Shown here piece by piece: positions 9,968 to 18,513 of a stretch of DNA of 64,000 nt. The position numbers were made by a program, and so were the translations under genes. This DNA comes from Geodermatophilus sp. DSM 45219 (GTDB taxonomy: Bacteria > Actinomycetota > Actinomycetes > Mycobacteriales > Geodermatophilaceae). Each line of letters begins with the position of its first letter. The stretch's first letter is position 1. The notes below the pieces were generated by a model. The model was not told where the DNA came from. It worked only from the letters and a program-made list of their open reading frames with translations, and searched no databases. The stretch spans positions 496,001 through 560,000 of the forward strand of contig NZ_FNIQ01000001.1 in assembly GCF_900104025.1 (NCBI RefSeq), read 5' to 3'.

Positions 9968-11269
9968 TCACCCGATGAGGCCCGCTGCCCGGACCGACGA
10001 CAGGGCCGGCGACACGCGGTGGGTCGGCCCGACGACCGGCAGCAGGGGATCGAGGGTCTTGAGGCCCTCGCCGGTGTTGAGGACGACGGTCTCCTTCGCC
10101 GGGTCCAGCCGGCCGTCCTCGACCAGCTGGCGGAGCACCGCGGTGGTGACCCCGCCCGCGGTCTCGGCGAAGACGCCGGTGGTGCGGGCCAGGTCGCGGA
10201 TGCCCTGCACGATCTGGTCGTCGTCCACCCGGCCGACCGAACCGCCGGTGCGCCGGATGGCGTCCAGGGCGTACGGGCCGTCGGCGGGGTTGCCGATGTT
10301 GAGCGACTTGGCGATCCCGGTCGGCTTCACCGGCTTGACGACGTCCCAACCGTTGTCGAAGGCGGTGGCGATCGGGTCGCAGCCGGCCGACTGCGCACCG
10401 AAGACCGTCCACTCCGCGGCCTCGACGATGCCGGCCGTGGTGAGCTCGCGGAACGCCTTGTCCACCTTGGTGAGCAGCGAGCCGGACGCCATCGGGATGA
10501 CGACCTGCGCCGGGATGCGCCAGCCGAGCTGCTCGGCGATCTCGTAGCCCATCGTCTTGGAGCCCTCGGCGTAGTAGGGCCGCACGTTCTGGTTGACGAA
10601 GGCGGTGTCCTCGAACTCGTCGGTCTCGGCGAGCTCGCTGGTCAGCCGGTTGACGTCGTCGTAGGAGCCCTCGACGGCGACCAGCGTCTGCCCGTAGACC
10701 GCCGACTGGACGACCTTGCCCGGCTCGAGGTCCGAGGGGATGAAGACGAACGAGGGCAGGCCGACGCGGGCGGCGTGCGCGGCCACGGAGTTGGCCAGGT
10801 TGCCGGTCGAGGCGGCCGCGATCTTCGTGTAGCCGAGCTTCTTCGCCGCGGTGGCGGCCAGGCTGACCACGCGGTCCTTGAAGGAGTGCGTGGGGTTGGC
10901 CGAGTCGTCCTTGACCCACAGCCCGCCGGTGAGGCCGAGCTCGGCGGCGAGCCGGTCGGCGCGGACCAGCGGCGTCATGCCCGGGTCGAGGGTGACGCGG
11001 TCGGCCGGGTCCTGGCCGACGGGCAGCAGCGCGGCGTAGCGCCAGATGTTCTGCGGCCCGGCCTCGATCTGCTCGCGGGTGACCGCCCGCATCAGCTCGG
11101 GGTCGTAGTCGACCTCCAGCGGGCCGAAGCACTCGGCGCAGGCGTGCTCGGCGATCAGGCCGAAGGTCGCGCCGCAGTTGCGGCACACGAGGCCGCGAGC
11201 GGGACACGGGGGAACGGGGCCACCGGCGCTGGAGTCGGCCTGGATGGAGCCCGGAGCGGTCAGGGTCAT
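9968..11269 (-). CDS. thrC: Threonine synthase
   Basis: PLP enzyme that converts O-phosphohomoserine to threonine, the last step of threonine synthesis. In the 433-aa protein the PLP lysine is in NPTHSFKDR (K131), and the phosphate-binding region is AAASTGNLANS. An N-terminal four-cysteine knuckle (CRNC at 29-32 and CAEC at 44-47) is typical of the zinc-ribbon-bearing thrC/cysteate-synthase-like subgroup. The ATG at 11269 has GAGGAGG 10 nt upstream. That ribosome site directly abuts an S-box riboswitch at 11284-11410, so translation is probably SAM-controlled. It is not clustered with hom or thrB in this window. Confidence 0.93.
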   Translation of the reverse strand: MTLTAPGSIQADSSAGGPVPPCPARGLVCRNCGATFGLIAEHACAECFGPLEVDYDPELMRAVTREQIEAGPQNIWRYAALLPVGQDPADRVTLDPGMTPLVRADRLAAELGLTGGLWVKDDSANPTHSFKDRVVSLAATAAKKLGYTKIAAASTGNLANSVAAHAARVGLPSFVFIPSDLEPGKVVQSAVYGQTLVAVEGSYDDVNRLTSELAETDEFEDTAFVNQNVRPYYAEGSKTMGYEIAEQLGWRIPAQVVIPMASGSLLTKVDKAFRELTTAGIVEAAEWTVFGAQSAGCDPIATAFDNGWDVVKPVKPTGIAKSLNIGNPADGPYALDAIRRTGGSVGRVDDDQIVQGIRDLARTTGVFAETAGGVTTAVLRQLVEDGRLDPAKETVVLNTGEGLKTLDPLLPVVGPTHRVSPALSSVRAAGLIG

Positions 11270-11283
11270 GCGACGACTACCTC

Positions 11284-11410
11284 CTCATCTTCCCCGCGTC
11301 GGGCCGTCGAGCCGCGCGGGACGGAATTGGCACCCTTCCGCTGCGCTGACGCGCGGTGCGGCGGTTGCCGGGGCTTCGTCGGGCCGTGTCCCTCTGCCCC
11401 TCTGGATGAG
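11284..11410 (-). ncRNA. SAM riboswitch (S-box, SAM-I/IV clan) in the thrC leader
   Basis: Read on the minus strand the leader shows the S-box core in order. P1 5' strand is CTCATCC, then CAGAGGGGCAGAGGGA. The kink-turn/J region is GGCCCGACGAAGCCCC, followed by GGCAACC. After the P3 hairpin comes AAGGGTGCCAATTCC. A P4 hairpin has CCCGCG/CGCGGG arms, and P1 closes with GAAGATGAG. CTCATC pairs with GATGAG. The thrC ribosome site GAGGAGG begins inside the P1 3' strand, so SAM binding should hide it (translational OFF, inference). Assignment to SAM-I versus SAM-IV needs a covariance search. Confidence 0.88.
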
Positions 11411-11472
11411 TGGAACGGCGACGACTCTACCCACGTGGCGGGCGCGGCACCGGTCCGGGCCAGGATGGGCCG

Positions 11473-12294
11473 GTGAGCACGCGCGTCGTCTACACCGACC
11501 TGGACGGCACGATGGTCGGGCCGCGGGGCTCCTTCTGGCACACCGCCGACCGCGACCTGACCGACGACCCGGCCGCCGCCCTGCACGACCTGCACCGCGC
11601 CGGCGTCGCCCTGGTGCTCGTCAGCGGCCGCACCTTCGAGCAGGTGGTGGAGGCCGCGCGCATCTTCGCCGCCGACGGCGCCATCGCCGAGCTGGGCTCG
11701 GTCGTGAGCTGGGACGGCGGCCGCGGCGTGCACCGGCTGACCGGCGCGCTGCCCGGGCAGTACGCCGGCCGGGCACCGATGGAGGTCATGGCCGAGCTGG
11801 GCGTCGTCGAGGGCCTGCTGGCCCGCCACCCCGGCCGGCTGGAGTGGCACGCCCCGTGGCACGCCACCCACCTCACCGACGCGCTGCTGCGCGGCCGGGT
11901 CGACCCGCTGGCCGTCGACGCCGAGCTCGCCGAGCGGAGCGCGGGCTGGCTCACGCTCAAGGACAACGGCGCCATCCCGGCGACGTCCCGGATGACCCTG
12001 GTGCCCGAGGCGCTGCCGCCGCGGGTCTACCACCTGATGCCGCGCGGCATCTCCAAGGGCGCGGCGATCGCCTGGGACCTCCAGCGGCGCGGACTCACCC
12101 CGGCCGACGCGGTCGCGATCGGCGACAGCGTCAGCGACCTGGAGATGGCCCCGGCGGTCGACCGGCTGTGGATCACCGCCAACGGGGCGACCGTCGACGG
12201 GATGGCCGACCTGCTGGCCGCCGTCCCCAACGTGACGGTGACCGACGCCCCCATGGGCGAGGGCTGGGCCCAGGCCGTCCGCGCCTCGCTGTGA
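11473..12294 (+). CDS. HAD-superfamily hydrolase (Cof-like phosphatase)
   Basis: 273-aa cytosolic HAD phosphatase. Motif I is YTDLDGT with the nucleophile and acid aspartates, motif II is LVSGRT, the lysine of motif III is in RGISKGAAI, and motif IV is GDSVSDLEMA. A large C2 cap domain lies between motifs II and III, as in Cof-type sugar-phosphate or nucleotide phosphatases and mannosyl-3-phosphoglycerate phosphatase. The substrate is not predictable. The GTG at 11473 lacks a ribosome site but CAGGAT lies 6 nt upstream, suggesting a leaderless transcript. It diverges from the thrC riboswitch. Confidence 0.88.
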   Translation: MSTRVVYTDLDGTMVGPRGSFWHTADRDLTDDPAAALHDLHRAGVALVLVSGRTFEQVVEAARIFAADGAIAELGSVVSWDGGRGVHRLTGALPGQYAGRAPMEVMAELGVVEGLLARHPGRLEWHAPWHATHLTDALLRGRVDPLAVDAELAERSAGWLTLKDNGAIPATSRMTLVPEALPPRVYHLMPRGISKGAAIAWDLQRRGLTPADAVAIGDSVSDLEMAPAVDRLWITANGATVDGMADLLAAVPNVTVTDAPMGEGWAQAVRASL

Positions 12295-12379
12295 CGCGGA
12301 GCGCTGTCGTGCCCGAGTGGGGCCCGGAGGGCTCCGCGAAGGGTGCGACGGTAGGGCTCAACGCGGCAGGGGCACGCTC

Positions 12380-12440
12380 GAAGGACCCCGTCCTCCTCAC
12401 GCCTCGCGAGCTCGGCGCGAGCCTCGGGACGGGGCCAACC
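12380..12440 (+). repeat. GGACCCCGTCC-type intergenic hairpin element, copy B
   Basis: GAAGGACCCCGTCCTCCTC ... CTCGGGACGGGGCC. It abuts the stop codon of the convergent ABC permease gene and lies 85 nt after the HAD phosphatase stop, so it may terminate both. Confidence 0.65.
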
Positions 12441-13313
12441 TCACGACGTGACGTCGCGGCGGGAGAAGTGCCGGAACGCCAGCGCGGTGAAGACCGCGGC
12501 GTAGACCAGCGACTGGACGACGCCGCGGAACAGGTCACCGGAGTCGACCGGGGTCTGCAGCAGGTCGGTCCAGGCGAAGTTGTTCGCGGTGGGGAACCAG
12601 TCGCGGATCGCGCCCAGCTGCTCGACCTCCTCGAGGATCGCGAAGACGAACAGGGTGAACACCGCCCCGCCGACCGCGGCCAACGGCGCGTCGGTGACCG
12701 TGGAAAGCCAGAACGCCAGCGTGCCGACGACGAGCAGGTGGACGGCGAGGTAGCCGACCATCCCGGCCAGCCGCAGCAGCCCGTCGGCCTGGTCGAGCGT
12801 CACCCCGACCGGTGTCTGGACCGCGCCGAAGCCGAAGGCGATGCCGCCGGCCACCAGCGCGGTCCCCACGATGGCGACCAGGGCACCGACCGAGAGCACG
12901 AAGGCGGCCAGCCACTTCTGCCGGAGCAGCCGCATCCGCGGCACCGGGGTGGCCAGCGTGTAGCGCAGCGACCCCCACTGCGCCTCGGCGGCCACCGTGT
13001 CGCCGAAGAACAGCGCGTAGACCACGACCAGGAAGAAGCTCGTCGTCGCAAACAGCACGAACAGCGTGAAGTTCAGCCCGCTGGCGGTCGCGACGTCGAC
13101 CAGGTTGATCCGGGCGTTCTCCTCCGCCTCCTCGGTGCCGCCGAGCTGCAGGGCGGCGATCAGGATCAGCGGCAGCGCCACCATCAGCGCGAAGACACCG
13201 AGGGTGCGCCGGCGCTTGAACTGGCGGCGCAGCTCGACCGACAGCCGCAGGGTGCGCTCGGGCCGGTACCCGGCGATCGCGCCCGTCGGCTGGACGTGCT
13301 GGCTGGTGCTCAC
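12441..13313 (-). CDS. ABC transporter permease (ABC-2 type)
   Basis: 290-aa integral membrane protein with about six hydrophobic segments, including VFALMVALPLILIAAL, FTLFVLFATTSFFLVVVYALFF, a long Ala/Val/Gly segment after LAAFVLSVG, and VHLLVVGTLAFWLS. The pattern is that of ABC-2 type export permeases (NatB/YhgE-like). Its GTG start overlaps the stop of the preceding hydrolase-ATPase gene by 4 nt (GTGA), so the two are translationally coupled and this is very probably the partner of that ATPase. The substrate is unknown. Confidence 0.88.
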   Translation of the reverse strand: MSTSQHVQPTGAIAGYRPERTLRLSVELRRQFKRRRTLGVFALMVALPLILIAALQLGGTEEAEENARINLVDVATASGLNFTLFVLFATTSFFLVVVYALFFGDTVAAEAQWGSLRYTLATPVPRMRLLRQKWLAAFVLSVGALVAIVGTALVAGGIAFGFGAVQTPVGVTLDQADGLLRLAGMVGYLAVHLLVVGTLAFWLSTVTDAPLAAVGGAVFTLFVFAILEEVEQLGAIRDWFPTANNFAWTDLLQTPVDSGDLFRGVVQSLVYAAVFTALAFRHFSRRDVTS

Positions 13314-16201
13314 GAGCCCTCCCCCACCAGTTGCAGGAACGCGTCCTCCAGCCGGCGCCGCGGGGTGAACGCGTCCACCGCAATGCCCGCGGCCACCAGT
13401 TCCTGCAGGGCCCGCGCGCGGCTGGTGCCGTCGAGGTCGGCCACCAGCCCCTCGTCGGTGCGCTCCACCGTCACGCCGGGCAGCCCGGCGAGGACGGCGG
13501 CCGCCCGGCCGGCGTCGGCGTCGTCGGCCAGCCCGACCAGCACCGAGCCGCCGGTGCCGACGAGCTCCTCCACCGTGCCCTGGGCGATCTTCTGCCCCTT
13601 GGCCATGACGACGACGTGGCTGCAGGTCTGCTCGATCTCGCTGAGCAGGTGGCTGGACACGATCACCGTGCGGCCGGTCGCGGCGTAGGAGCGCAGCACC
13701 GCGCGCATGGCGTGGATCTGGGGCGGGTCGAGCCCGTTGGTCGGCTCGTCGAGCACCAGCAGGTCGGGCAGGCCGAGCATCGCCTGCGCGATCGCGACCC
13801 GCTGCCGCATGCCCTGGCTGTAGCGGCGCACCGGCCGGTCCAGCGCCGCGCCCAGGCCGGCGACCTCGATCGCCTCCTCCATGTGCGCGTCCGCCTCGGG
13901 ACGGCCGGTGGCGGCCCAGTACAGCCGCAGGTTGTCCCGGCCGGACAGGTGCGGCTGCAGTCCGGTGCCCTCGACGAAGGAGCCCAGCCGGGACAGCACC
14001 GGGGCACCGGGCCCGATCTCGTGGCCGAAGACGGTGATCCGCCCGTCGGTGGGCCGGATCAGCCCCATGAGCATCCGCAGCGACGTCGTCTTGCCCGCGC
14101 CGTTGGGGCCGAGCAGGCCGAGCACCTGGCCTCGGCGCACCTCGAAGGAGAGGTCGCGGACGGCGACGAAGCCGTCCTTGTAGGCCTTGGTGACGCCGGT
14201 GAAGCGCAGCGGCACGTCCTCGCCGTCGGGCTCGACCTCCGACACCCGCCTCCGGCGCCGGCGGCCCCAGAGGACGGCGGCCAGCCAGCCCAGCAGGGCC
14301 AGCGCCGCGAGCACCCCGAGCAGCACCCACCAGCGGGAGGTGCCGCCGGCGGCCTCGGTGCGGCCGTCGACCGTCGGGACGGCGAGCGCGGCGGCGTCCC
14401 CTCCCGAGGCCAGCGCGACGGAGTAGACGCCGGCCTGCGCCGGCAGCGCGAACGCCTGGTCGGTGGAGGAGACGACCACGCGCATGGTGTGACCGGCCTC
14501 GAACCGGTGCACGATCCCCGGCAGCGTCACGCCGACCGTGGTGGGCGCGGTGGGGTCGGGCGACAAGCCGGTCAGCGCCAGCGGCGCGACCAGGCCCGCC
14601 GGCAGCGTCGCCTGCCCGTCGGGGGCGACGTCGTAGAGCTTGGCGAACAGGGTGGCCGAGCCCCCGGGCGAGGCGACGGCGAGGTCGATCGTCGGAGCGC
14701 CGACGACCTCGACCGCCTCGTCCAGCGGCTCGCTCTCGAAGGCGGCGAACTGGCCGGGGATCTCGAACGCGGAGCCCGCCAGCGCCGAGGCCAGCGAGCC
14801 GAGCCCCGGGACGACGGTGATCGCGGCCGGCGTGCCCCCCGCGGGGGTGACGACCGGCTGCAGCGACCCGTCGACGGCGACGGCGGTGCGCTGCGCGGGC
14901 CCGGTGCCGGCCAGGCCGGGGTAGGCCGGCGCGGTCACGGTGCGGTTGCCGCCCTGCACGGTGCCCACCGACGCGGTGACGCCGGTGGGTGCGGGGAACT
15001 CGAAGCCGGTGCCGGGGTCCTCCCCCTGACCCCGCAGGTGCCGGTCGAACCAGCCGGCGACCTGCTCGCGCAGGTCCTCGGTGGTGCGCTCCGAGGCCTG
15101 CGCGTCGTGGCCGCCCTGGTACCAGACGACCTTGACGGGGGTGCCGTCGGCAGCGATGCCGCGGGCGTTGGCGTCGGCCTGGCCGAGGCCGAACAGCGAG
15201 TCCTGGGTGCCCTGGACCAGCAGCGTGGGGGCGTCGATCCGGTCGAGCACGGTCGCCGGGCTGCCTCGGTCGAGCACGGCGGCGACCTCAGGGGTCAGCG
15301 TGCCGGTGGACGCCGCCGACTGGTAGGCGGCGCACACCTCGGCGGTGAAGCGCCCGCAGGTGAGCAGCTGCTCCACGGCCTGGGGGTCGACCGAGGAGGG
15401 GTCGAGGGAGCCGAGGTCGGCCGGGAGGTCCGCCGGCAGGCTCCCCGACGCGGCGCCGTCCCCACGGTCGTCCCCGCCGCCGAGCGCGCCCAGCAGACCA
15501 CCGGTGGGCGCCGACCCGACGCCGAAGAACAGGCCCGACCACAGCCGCTTGTAGACCCCGCCGTCCGGCGCCTGCGGGGTGGCCGCGACCGTGCCGGCGG
15601 CCGGCTCGCCCACCTGCGAGGGGAACAGGGCTGCGGTCAGCGAGTGCCAGGTGATCTGCGGGGCGATCGCGTCGACGCGGTCGTCGTAGCCGGCGCCGAG
15701 CAGCGCCAGGGCCCCGCCGTAGGAGGCCCCGGCGATGCCGACGCGTGGGTCGCCGGCGGCGTCGAGCAGGACGTCGTCCCGCTCGGCGAGCCGGTCGAGC
15801 AGCGCGGAGAGGTCGGCCACCTCGGCGTCGGGGGCGTTGAGCCCGATCTGTCCGGTGCTCTCCCCGAAGCCGCGCGCGGAGTACGTGAGGACGACGTAGC
15901 CGCGGTCGGCGAGGTCGCGGGCGTCGTCGGCCACCGAGTCCTTGCTGCCGCCGAAGCCGTGGGCGAGCACCACCGCCGGCGCGGGCTCGCCGGCCGCGGG
16001 CAGGAAGAGGGTGGTGTCGAGCTCGACGCCGCCGTCGACGGCGACCCGCGCCTCCTCGGTGGCGACGTCCCCGGCCGCCCCGGCCGGGGCCGGGGGCAGC
16101 AGCCCGGCCAGCGCCAGGGTGAACAGCAGGAGCAGGGCAGCTGGCGTCGCACGGGCGCCGGGGCGCGGGCGGGGACGCACGGGCCCGCGGACGGGACGCA
16201 C
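13310..16201 (-). CDS. Exported X-Pro-dipeptidyl-peptidase-type hydrolase fused to an ABC-transporter ATPase
   Basis: 963-aa fusion. Residues 1-43 form a signal peptide (hydrophobic core ALLLLFTLALAGLL). Residues 50-395 are an alpha/beta hydrolase of the S15/CocE type with nucleophile elbow GASYGG (S160), acid GTQDS (D334) and base GGHDAQ (H365). Residues 400-615 form the jelly-roll C-terminal domain of that family. A single TM segment (624-646) is followed by RRRRRR. Residues 664-963 are a complete ABC ATPase: GPNGAGKTT (698-706), signature YSQGMRQR, Walker B LLVLDEPTNGLDPP. The topology fits an outside hydrolase and an inside ATPase. No frameshift is needed; the join is open. GTG 16201 is one of several possible starts (16180, 16284). 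Confidence 0.85.
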   Translation of the reverse strand: MRPVRGPVRPRPRPGARATPAALLLLFTLALAGLLPPAPAGAAGDVATEEARVAVDGGVELDTTLFLPAAGEPAPAVVLAHGFGGSKDSVADDARDLADRGYVVLTYSARGFGESTGQIGLNAPDAEVADLSALLDRLAERDDVLLDAAGDPRVGIAGASYGGALALLGAGYDDRVDAIAPQITWHSLTAALFPSQVGEPAAGTVAATPQAPDGGVYKRLWSGLFFGVGSAPTGGLLGALGGGDDRGDGAASGSLPADLPADLGSLDPSSVDPQAVEQLLTCGRFTAEVCAAYQSAASTGTLTPEVAAVLDRGSPATVLDRIDAPTLLVQGTQDSLFGLGQADANARGIAADGTPVKVVWYQGGHDAQASERTTEDLREQVAGWFDRHLRGQGEDPGTGFEFPAPTGVTASVGTVQGGNRTVTAPAYPGLAGTGPAQRTAVAVDGSLQPVVTPAGGTPAAITVVPGLGSLASALAGSAFEIPGQFAAFESEPLDEAVEVVGAPTIDLAVASPGGSATLFAKLYDVAPDGQATLPAGLVAPLALTGLSPDPTAPTTVGVTLPGIVHRFEAGHTMRVVVSSTDQAFALPAQAGVYSVALASGGDAAALAVPTVDGRTEAAGGTSRWWVLLGVLAALALLGWLAAVLWGRRRRRRVSEVEPDGEDVPLRFTGVTKAYKDGFVAVRDLSFEVRRGQVLGLLGPNGAGKTTSLRMLMGLIRPTDGRITVFGHEIGPGAPVLSRLGSFVEGTGLQPHLSGRDNLRLYWAATGRPEADAHMEEAIEVAGLGAALDRPVRRYSQGMRQRVAIAQAMLGLPDLLVLDEPTNGLDPPQIHAMRAVLRSYAATGRTVIVSSHLLSEIEQTCSHVVVMAKGQKIAQGTVEELVGTGGSVLVGLADDADAGRAAAVLAGLPGVTVERTDEGLVADLDGTSRARALQELVAAGIAVDAFTPRRRLEDAFLQLVGEGS

Positions 16202-16272
16202 GGAGCCGCCAACGGACGACCGGGCCCCGGGGTTCCGGGTGTGGGCGAGCCGGGCCGGGACCCGGGCAGCGG

Positions 16273-17931
16273 TCAGGGCAGCCACTCGCCGGTGGTGACC
16301 ACCACGAGACCCGGCGCCGAGACGTCGGGGACCTCGAAGAAGCGCACCGCCGGCCCGCTGATCTGCGGGAACTGCTGGACGAGCTTGACGGCGGCGTCGT
16401 ACTGCGCCTGGTCGCCCTCGGTGTAGTAGACGGTGGTCGTGGCGATGTCGGCGCCCGGGTACGGGCCGGTGCCCGCGGACTCCCAGCCCCCGGTGGTCAG
16501 CTCGGCGGCGACGTCGGCGGCCAGCCCGGAGACGCCGGTCGCGTTGAGCACCGTCACCGGCGCTCGCACAGGCGCGCCGGGCGCGGCGTCGGCCGGGGGC
16601 AGCGGGGTGAGCTCCAGCGGCGGCAGGGCCGCGCTCGGGACGGCCGGAGGTGCCGAGGTGGTGGGGGCGGCCGTGGTGCCGGTCGCGGCCTCCTGGGCCT
16701 CGGGTGAGGTGAAGGAGTAGACGCCGAGGACCACGAGGGCGACCACGGCGACGGCGAGCAGGCCGATGGCCGCCCGGCGCACCGGCGAGGTACGGGCCTC
16801 CTGCCGGGCCGCGCGGACTGCCTTGAGCCGCTCGACCTCCGCCGCCTGGCGCTCGGCGCGGAAGGCGGCGCGACCGCCCACCACGCCGGTCGAGCTGCCG
16901 GTGTCGGGTCCGCGGCGCTCGTCCAGCCGGTCGTCGTCGTACCCGTCGTCCCCGTGGTCGTCGTACCCGTCGTCGGCGTACCGGTCGTCCTCGTCGTCGT
17001 CCCGGACGGGCGTCCGGTCGGGGATGGCCTCGGTGGCCGGTGCAGCCGCGCGCGAGGAGCCGGCGGGCGCTCGGTCCGGGATCGCCTCGGTGGCCGGTGG
17101 CGGGGCCGGGCGCTCGTCGCGGGTCCGGGAGGGGCTGGTCCAGTCGCCGTAGCCCGGTGCGGCCCCCCGGACCGGCGCACCGGCGGGCGGCGCGTCGGCG
17201 ACTGCCCACGCGGGCTCGTCCCGCGCGGTCACGGCCGGCGAGCCGGTCGTCACTGCCGGGTCGTCGGACCAGGGACGCACCCGGTCCGCGGCGCGGCGGC
17301 GGGGGGTCCGGACGGCGGGGGCCGGTGCCGGCGCGGGCTCGTCGGCGGGCTCCGGAGCGGGCACGGCCTGGAAGGGCGCGACCGTGGTGCGCGGCGCGGC
17401 CGGGGCCGCGGGTGCCGCTGCGGCGGACGGCGGGACCGGCAGCCGCATGCGGGTCTGCGGTGCGGGCTCGGCGCGGCGCGGCTCGCGGGCGGCGGCCGGG
17501 GCGGCGCCGGCCGGGACGCCCACCGGGACCGGTACCGGGACCGGCCGGGCGGGGGCTCCACCGGCCCGGGTGGCGCCCGGCGTGGGCCGGACCGGGACGT
17601 CGGGTCGCGCGGCCGGGGTGGCGCCGCGCGCCGAGACCGGGACGGCGGGACGGGCGGGCGCCGCGGCGCGGGACGGCGTGGCGGGCGGTGGCGCGGCAGG
17701 GGGCAGCGGCCGGCCCGGCGGTGGACGGCGACGACCCGGGTCCTCCCCCGCGTCGAGCAGCCCGTCACGCCTGCGGTCGGCGCGGCTGCGGCTCGGGGCC
17801 GTGGGGTGGTCGCTCAGCCCGGACCCGGCCGGAGGCGGGCCCGGCGGGCCGTCGGTGCGGCGACGACCGTGCGGGATCGGGGTGTTCCCCCGGTCCGGTC
17901 CGTCACCGCCTGGCGCCGCGTGCCTGCCCAC
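16273..17931 (-). CDS. LytR_C domain membrane protein with long disordered N-terminus
   Basis: About 552 aa. A very long Pro/Ala/Arg-rich cytoplasmic N-terminus contains two ATEAIPDR repeats and a DDDEDDRYADDGYDDHGDDG acidic stretch. It is followed by a single TM helix (AAIGLLAVAVVALVVLGVYSF) and an extracytoplasmic LytR_C domain with VTVLNATGVSGLAADVA and ATTTVYYTEGDQAQYDAAVK. LytR_C domains accompany wall-polymer ligases, though this protein lacks the LCP catalytic domain. The start (GTG 17931) is chosen because it falls 12 nt after the DUF3263 gene on the same strand; the N-terminal boundary is uncertain. Confidence 0.75.
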   Translation of the reverse strand: MGRHAAPGGDGPDRGNTPIPHGRRRTDGPPGPPPAGSGLSDHPTAPSRSRADRRRDGLLDAGEDPGRRRPPPGRPLPPAAPPPATPSRAAAPARPAVPVSARGATPAARPDVPVRPTPGATRAGGAPARPVPVPVPVGVPAGAAPAAAREPRRAEPAPQTRMRLPVPPSAAAAPAAPAAPRTTVAPFQAVPAPEPADEPAPAPAPAVRTPRRRAADRVRPWSDDPAVTTGSPAVTARDEPAWAVADAPPAGAPVRGAAPGYGDWTSPSRTRDERPAPPPATEAIPDRAPAGSSRAAAPATEAIPDRTPVRDDDEDDRYADDGYDDHGDDGYDDDRLDERRGPDTGSSTGVVGGRAAFRAERQAAEVERLKAVRAARQEARTSPVRRAAIGLLAVAVVALVVLGVYSFTSPEAQEAATGTTAAPTTSAPPAVPSAALPPLELTPLPPADAAPGAPVRAPVTVLNATGVSGLAADVAAELTTGGWESAGTGPYPGADIATTTVYYTEGDQAQYDAAVKLVQQFPQISGPAVRFFEVPDVSAPGLVVVTTGEWLP

Positions 17932-17942
17932 GGTGAGCAAAT

Positions 17943-18311
17943 CTAGATGCCGCGGCCCTCGTTGCCCAGGAACTGAGACGATCGCCGCTGCCCGCGCGCG
18001 GCGCGCAGCCGGCGCAGCCGCCGGACGAGCAGCGGGTCGGCCTCGAGCGCCGCGGGCCGGTCGACCAGGGCGTTGAGCACCTGGTAGTAGCGGGTCGGGG
18101 CCAGGCCGAAGCGGTCGCGGATCGCGGTCTCCTTGGCGCCCGGCCGGCGCCACCACTGCCGCTCGAAGGCGAGCAGCTCGTGCTCGCGCCGGGTGAGGCC
18201 GCCGGGCCGGAGGGCCTGGTCGGGCACGGGGTCGGTCGACGGGTCGGCCACCGGGGGAAGGGGCACCTCGCCCCCCGGCGGGGAGACCGCGGGAGCTGGT
18301 TCGGCAGACAC
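17943..18311 (-). CDS. DUF3263 domain protein
   Basis: 122-aa predicted DNA-binding-like protein of the actinobacterial DUF3263 family. It shows the characteristic LTRREHELLAFERQWWRR and ATRYYQVLNALVD-like block (here LAPTRYYQVLNALVD), followed by a basic LVRRLRRLRAARGQRR tail. The first 45 residues are Pro-rich and variable. The GTG at 18311 is preceded by AGGAGGACTCCC, a strong ribosome site. In other actinobacteria the family is regularly found just upstream of a LytR_C gene, as here, which supports an operon. Confidence 0.9.
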   Translation of the reverse strand: MSAEPAPAVSPPGGEVPLPPVADPSTDPVPDQALRPGGLTRREHELLAFERQWWRRPGAKETAIRDRFGLAPTRYYQVLNALVDRPAALEADPLLVRRLRRLRAARGQRRSSQFLGNEGRGI

Positions 18312-18428
18312 GGGAGTCCTCCTTCGGAACGCCTCCGACGGTAGTCCCGCCCACCGACATCCCGGGGGTCGCCGGGCCGCTCCCGTCGGGCCCCTCGCCG
18401 GCAGGGGGACGCCGTCCCCCTCACCGTG

Positions 18429-18487
18429 GGAGGACCCCGTCCTCCCCACCCCTCGCTCCGCTCGGGGCGGTGCCCTGGACGGGGCCG
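18429..18487 (+). repeat. GGACCCCGTCC-type intergenic hairpin element, copy C
   Basis: GGAGGACCCCGTCCTCCCC ... GGGGCGGTGCCCTGGACGGGGCCG, about 27 nt beyond the rarD stop. A partial GGGGGTCCTCC copy sits between it and that stop. No other feature is seen in the 202-bp gap between DUF3263 and rarD. Confidence 0.7.
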
Positions 18488-18513
18488 GACGCGAGCCTGT
18501 GCGGGGGTCCTCC

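Noticed and set aside
12295..12440. Small open frame after the HAD phosphatase gene
   Set aside because: The region is mostly hairpin element B with no ribosome site or plausible protein.
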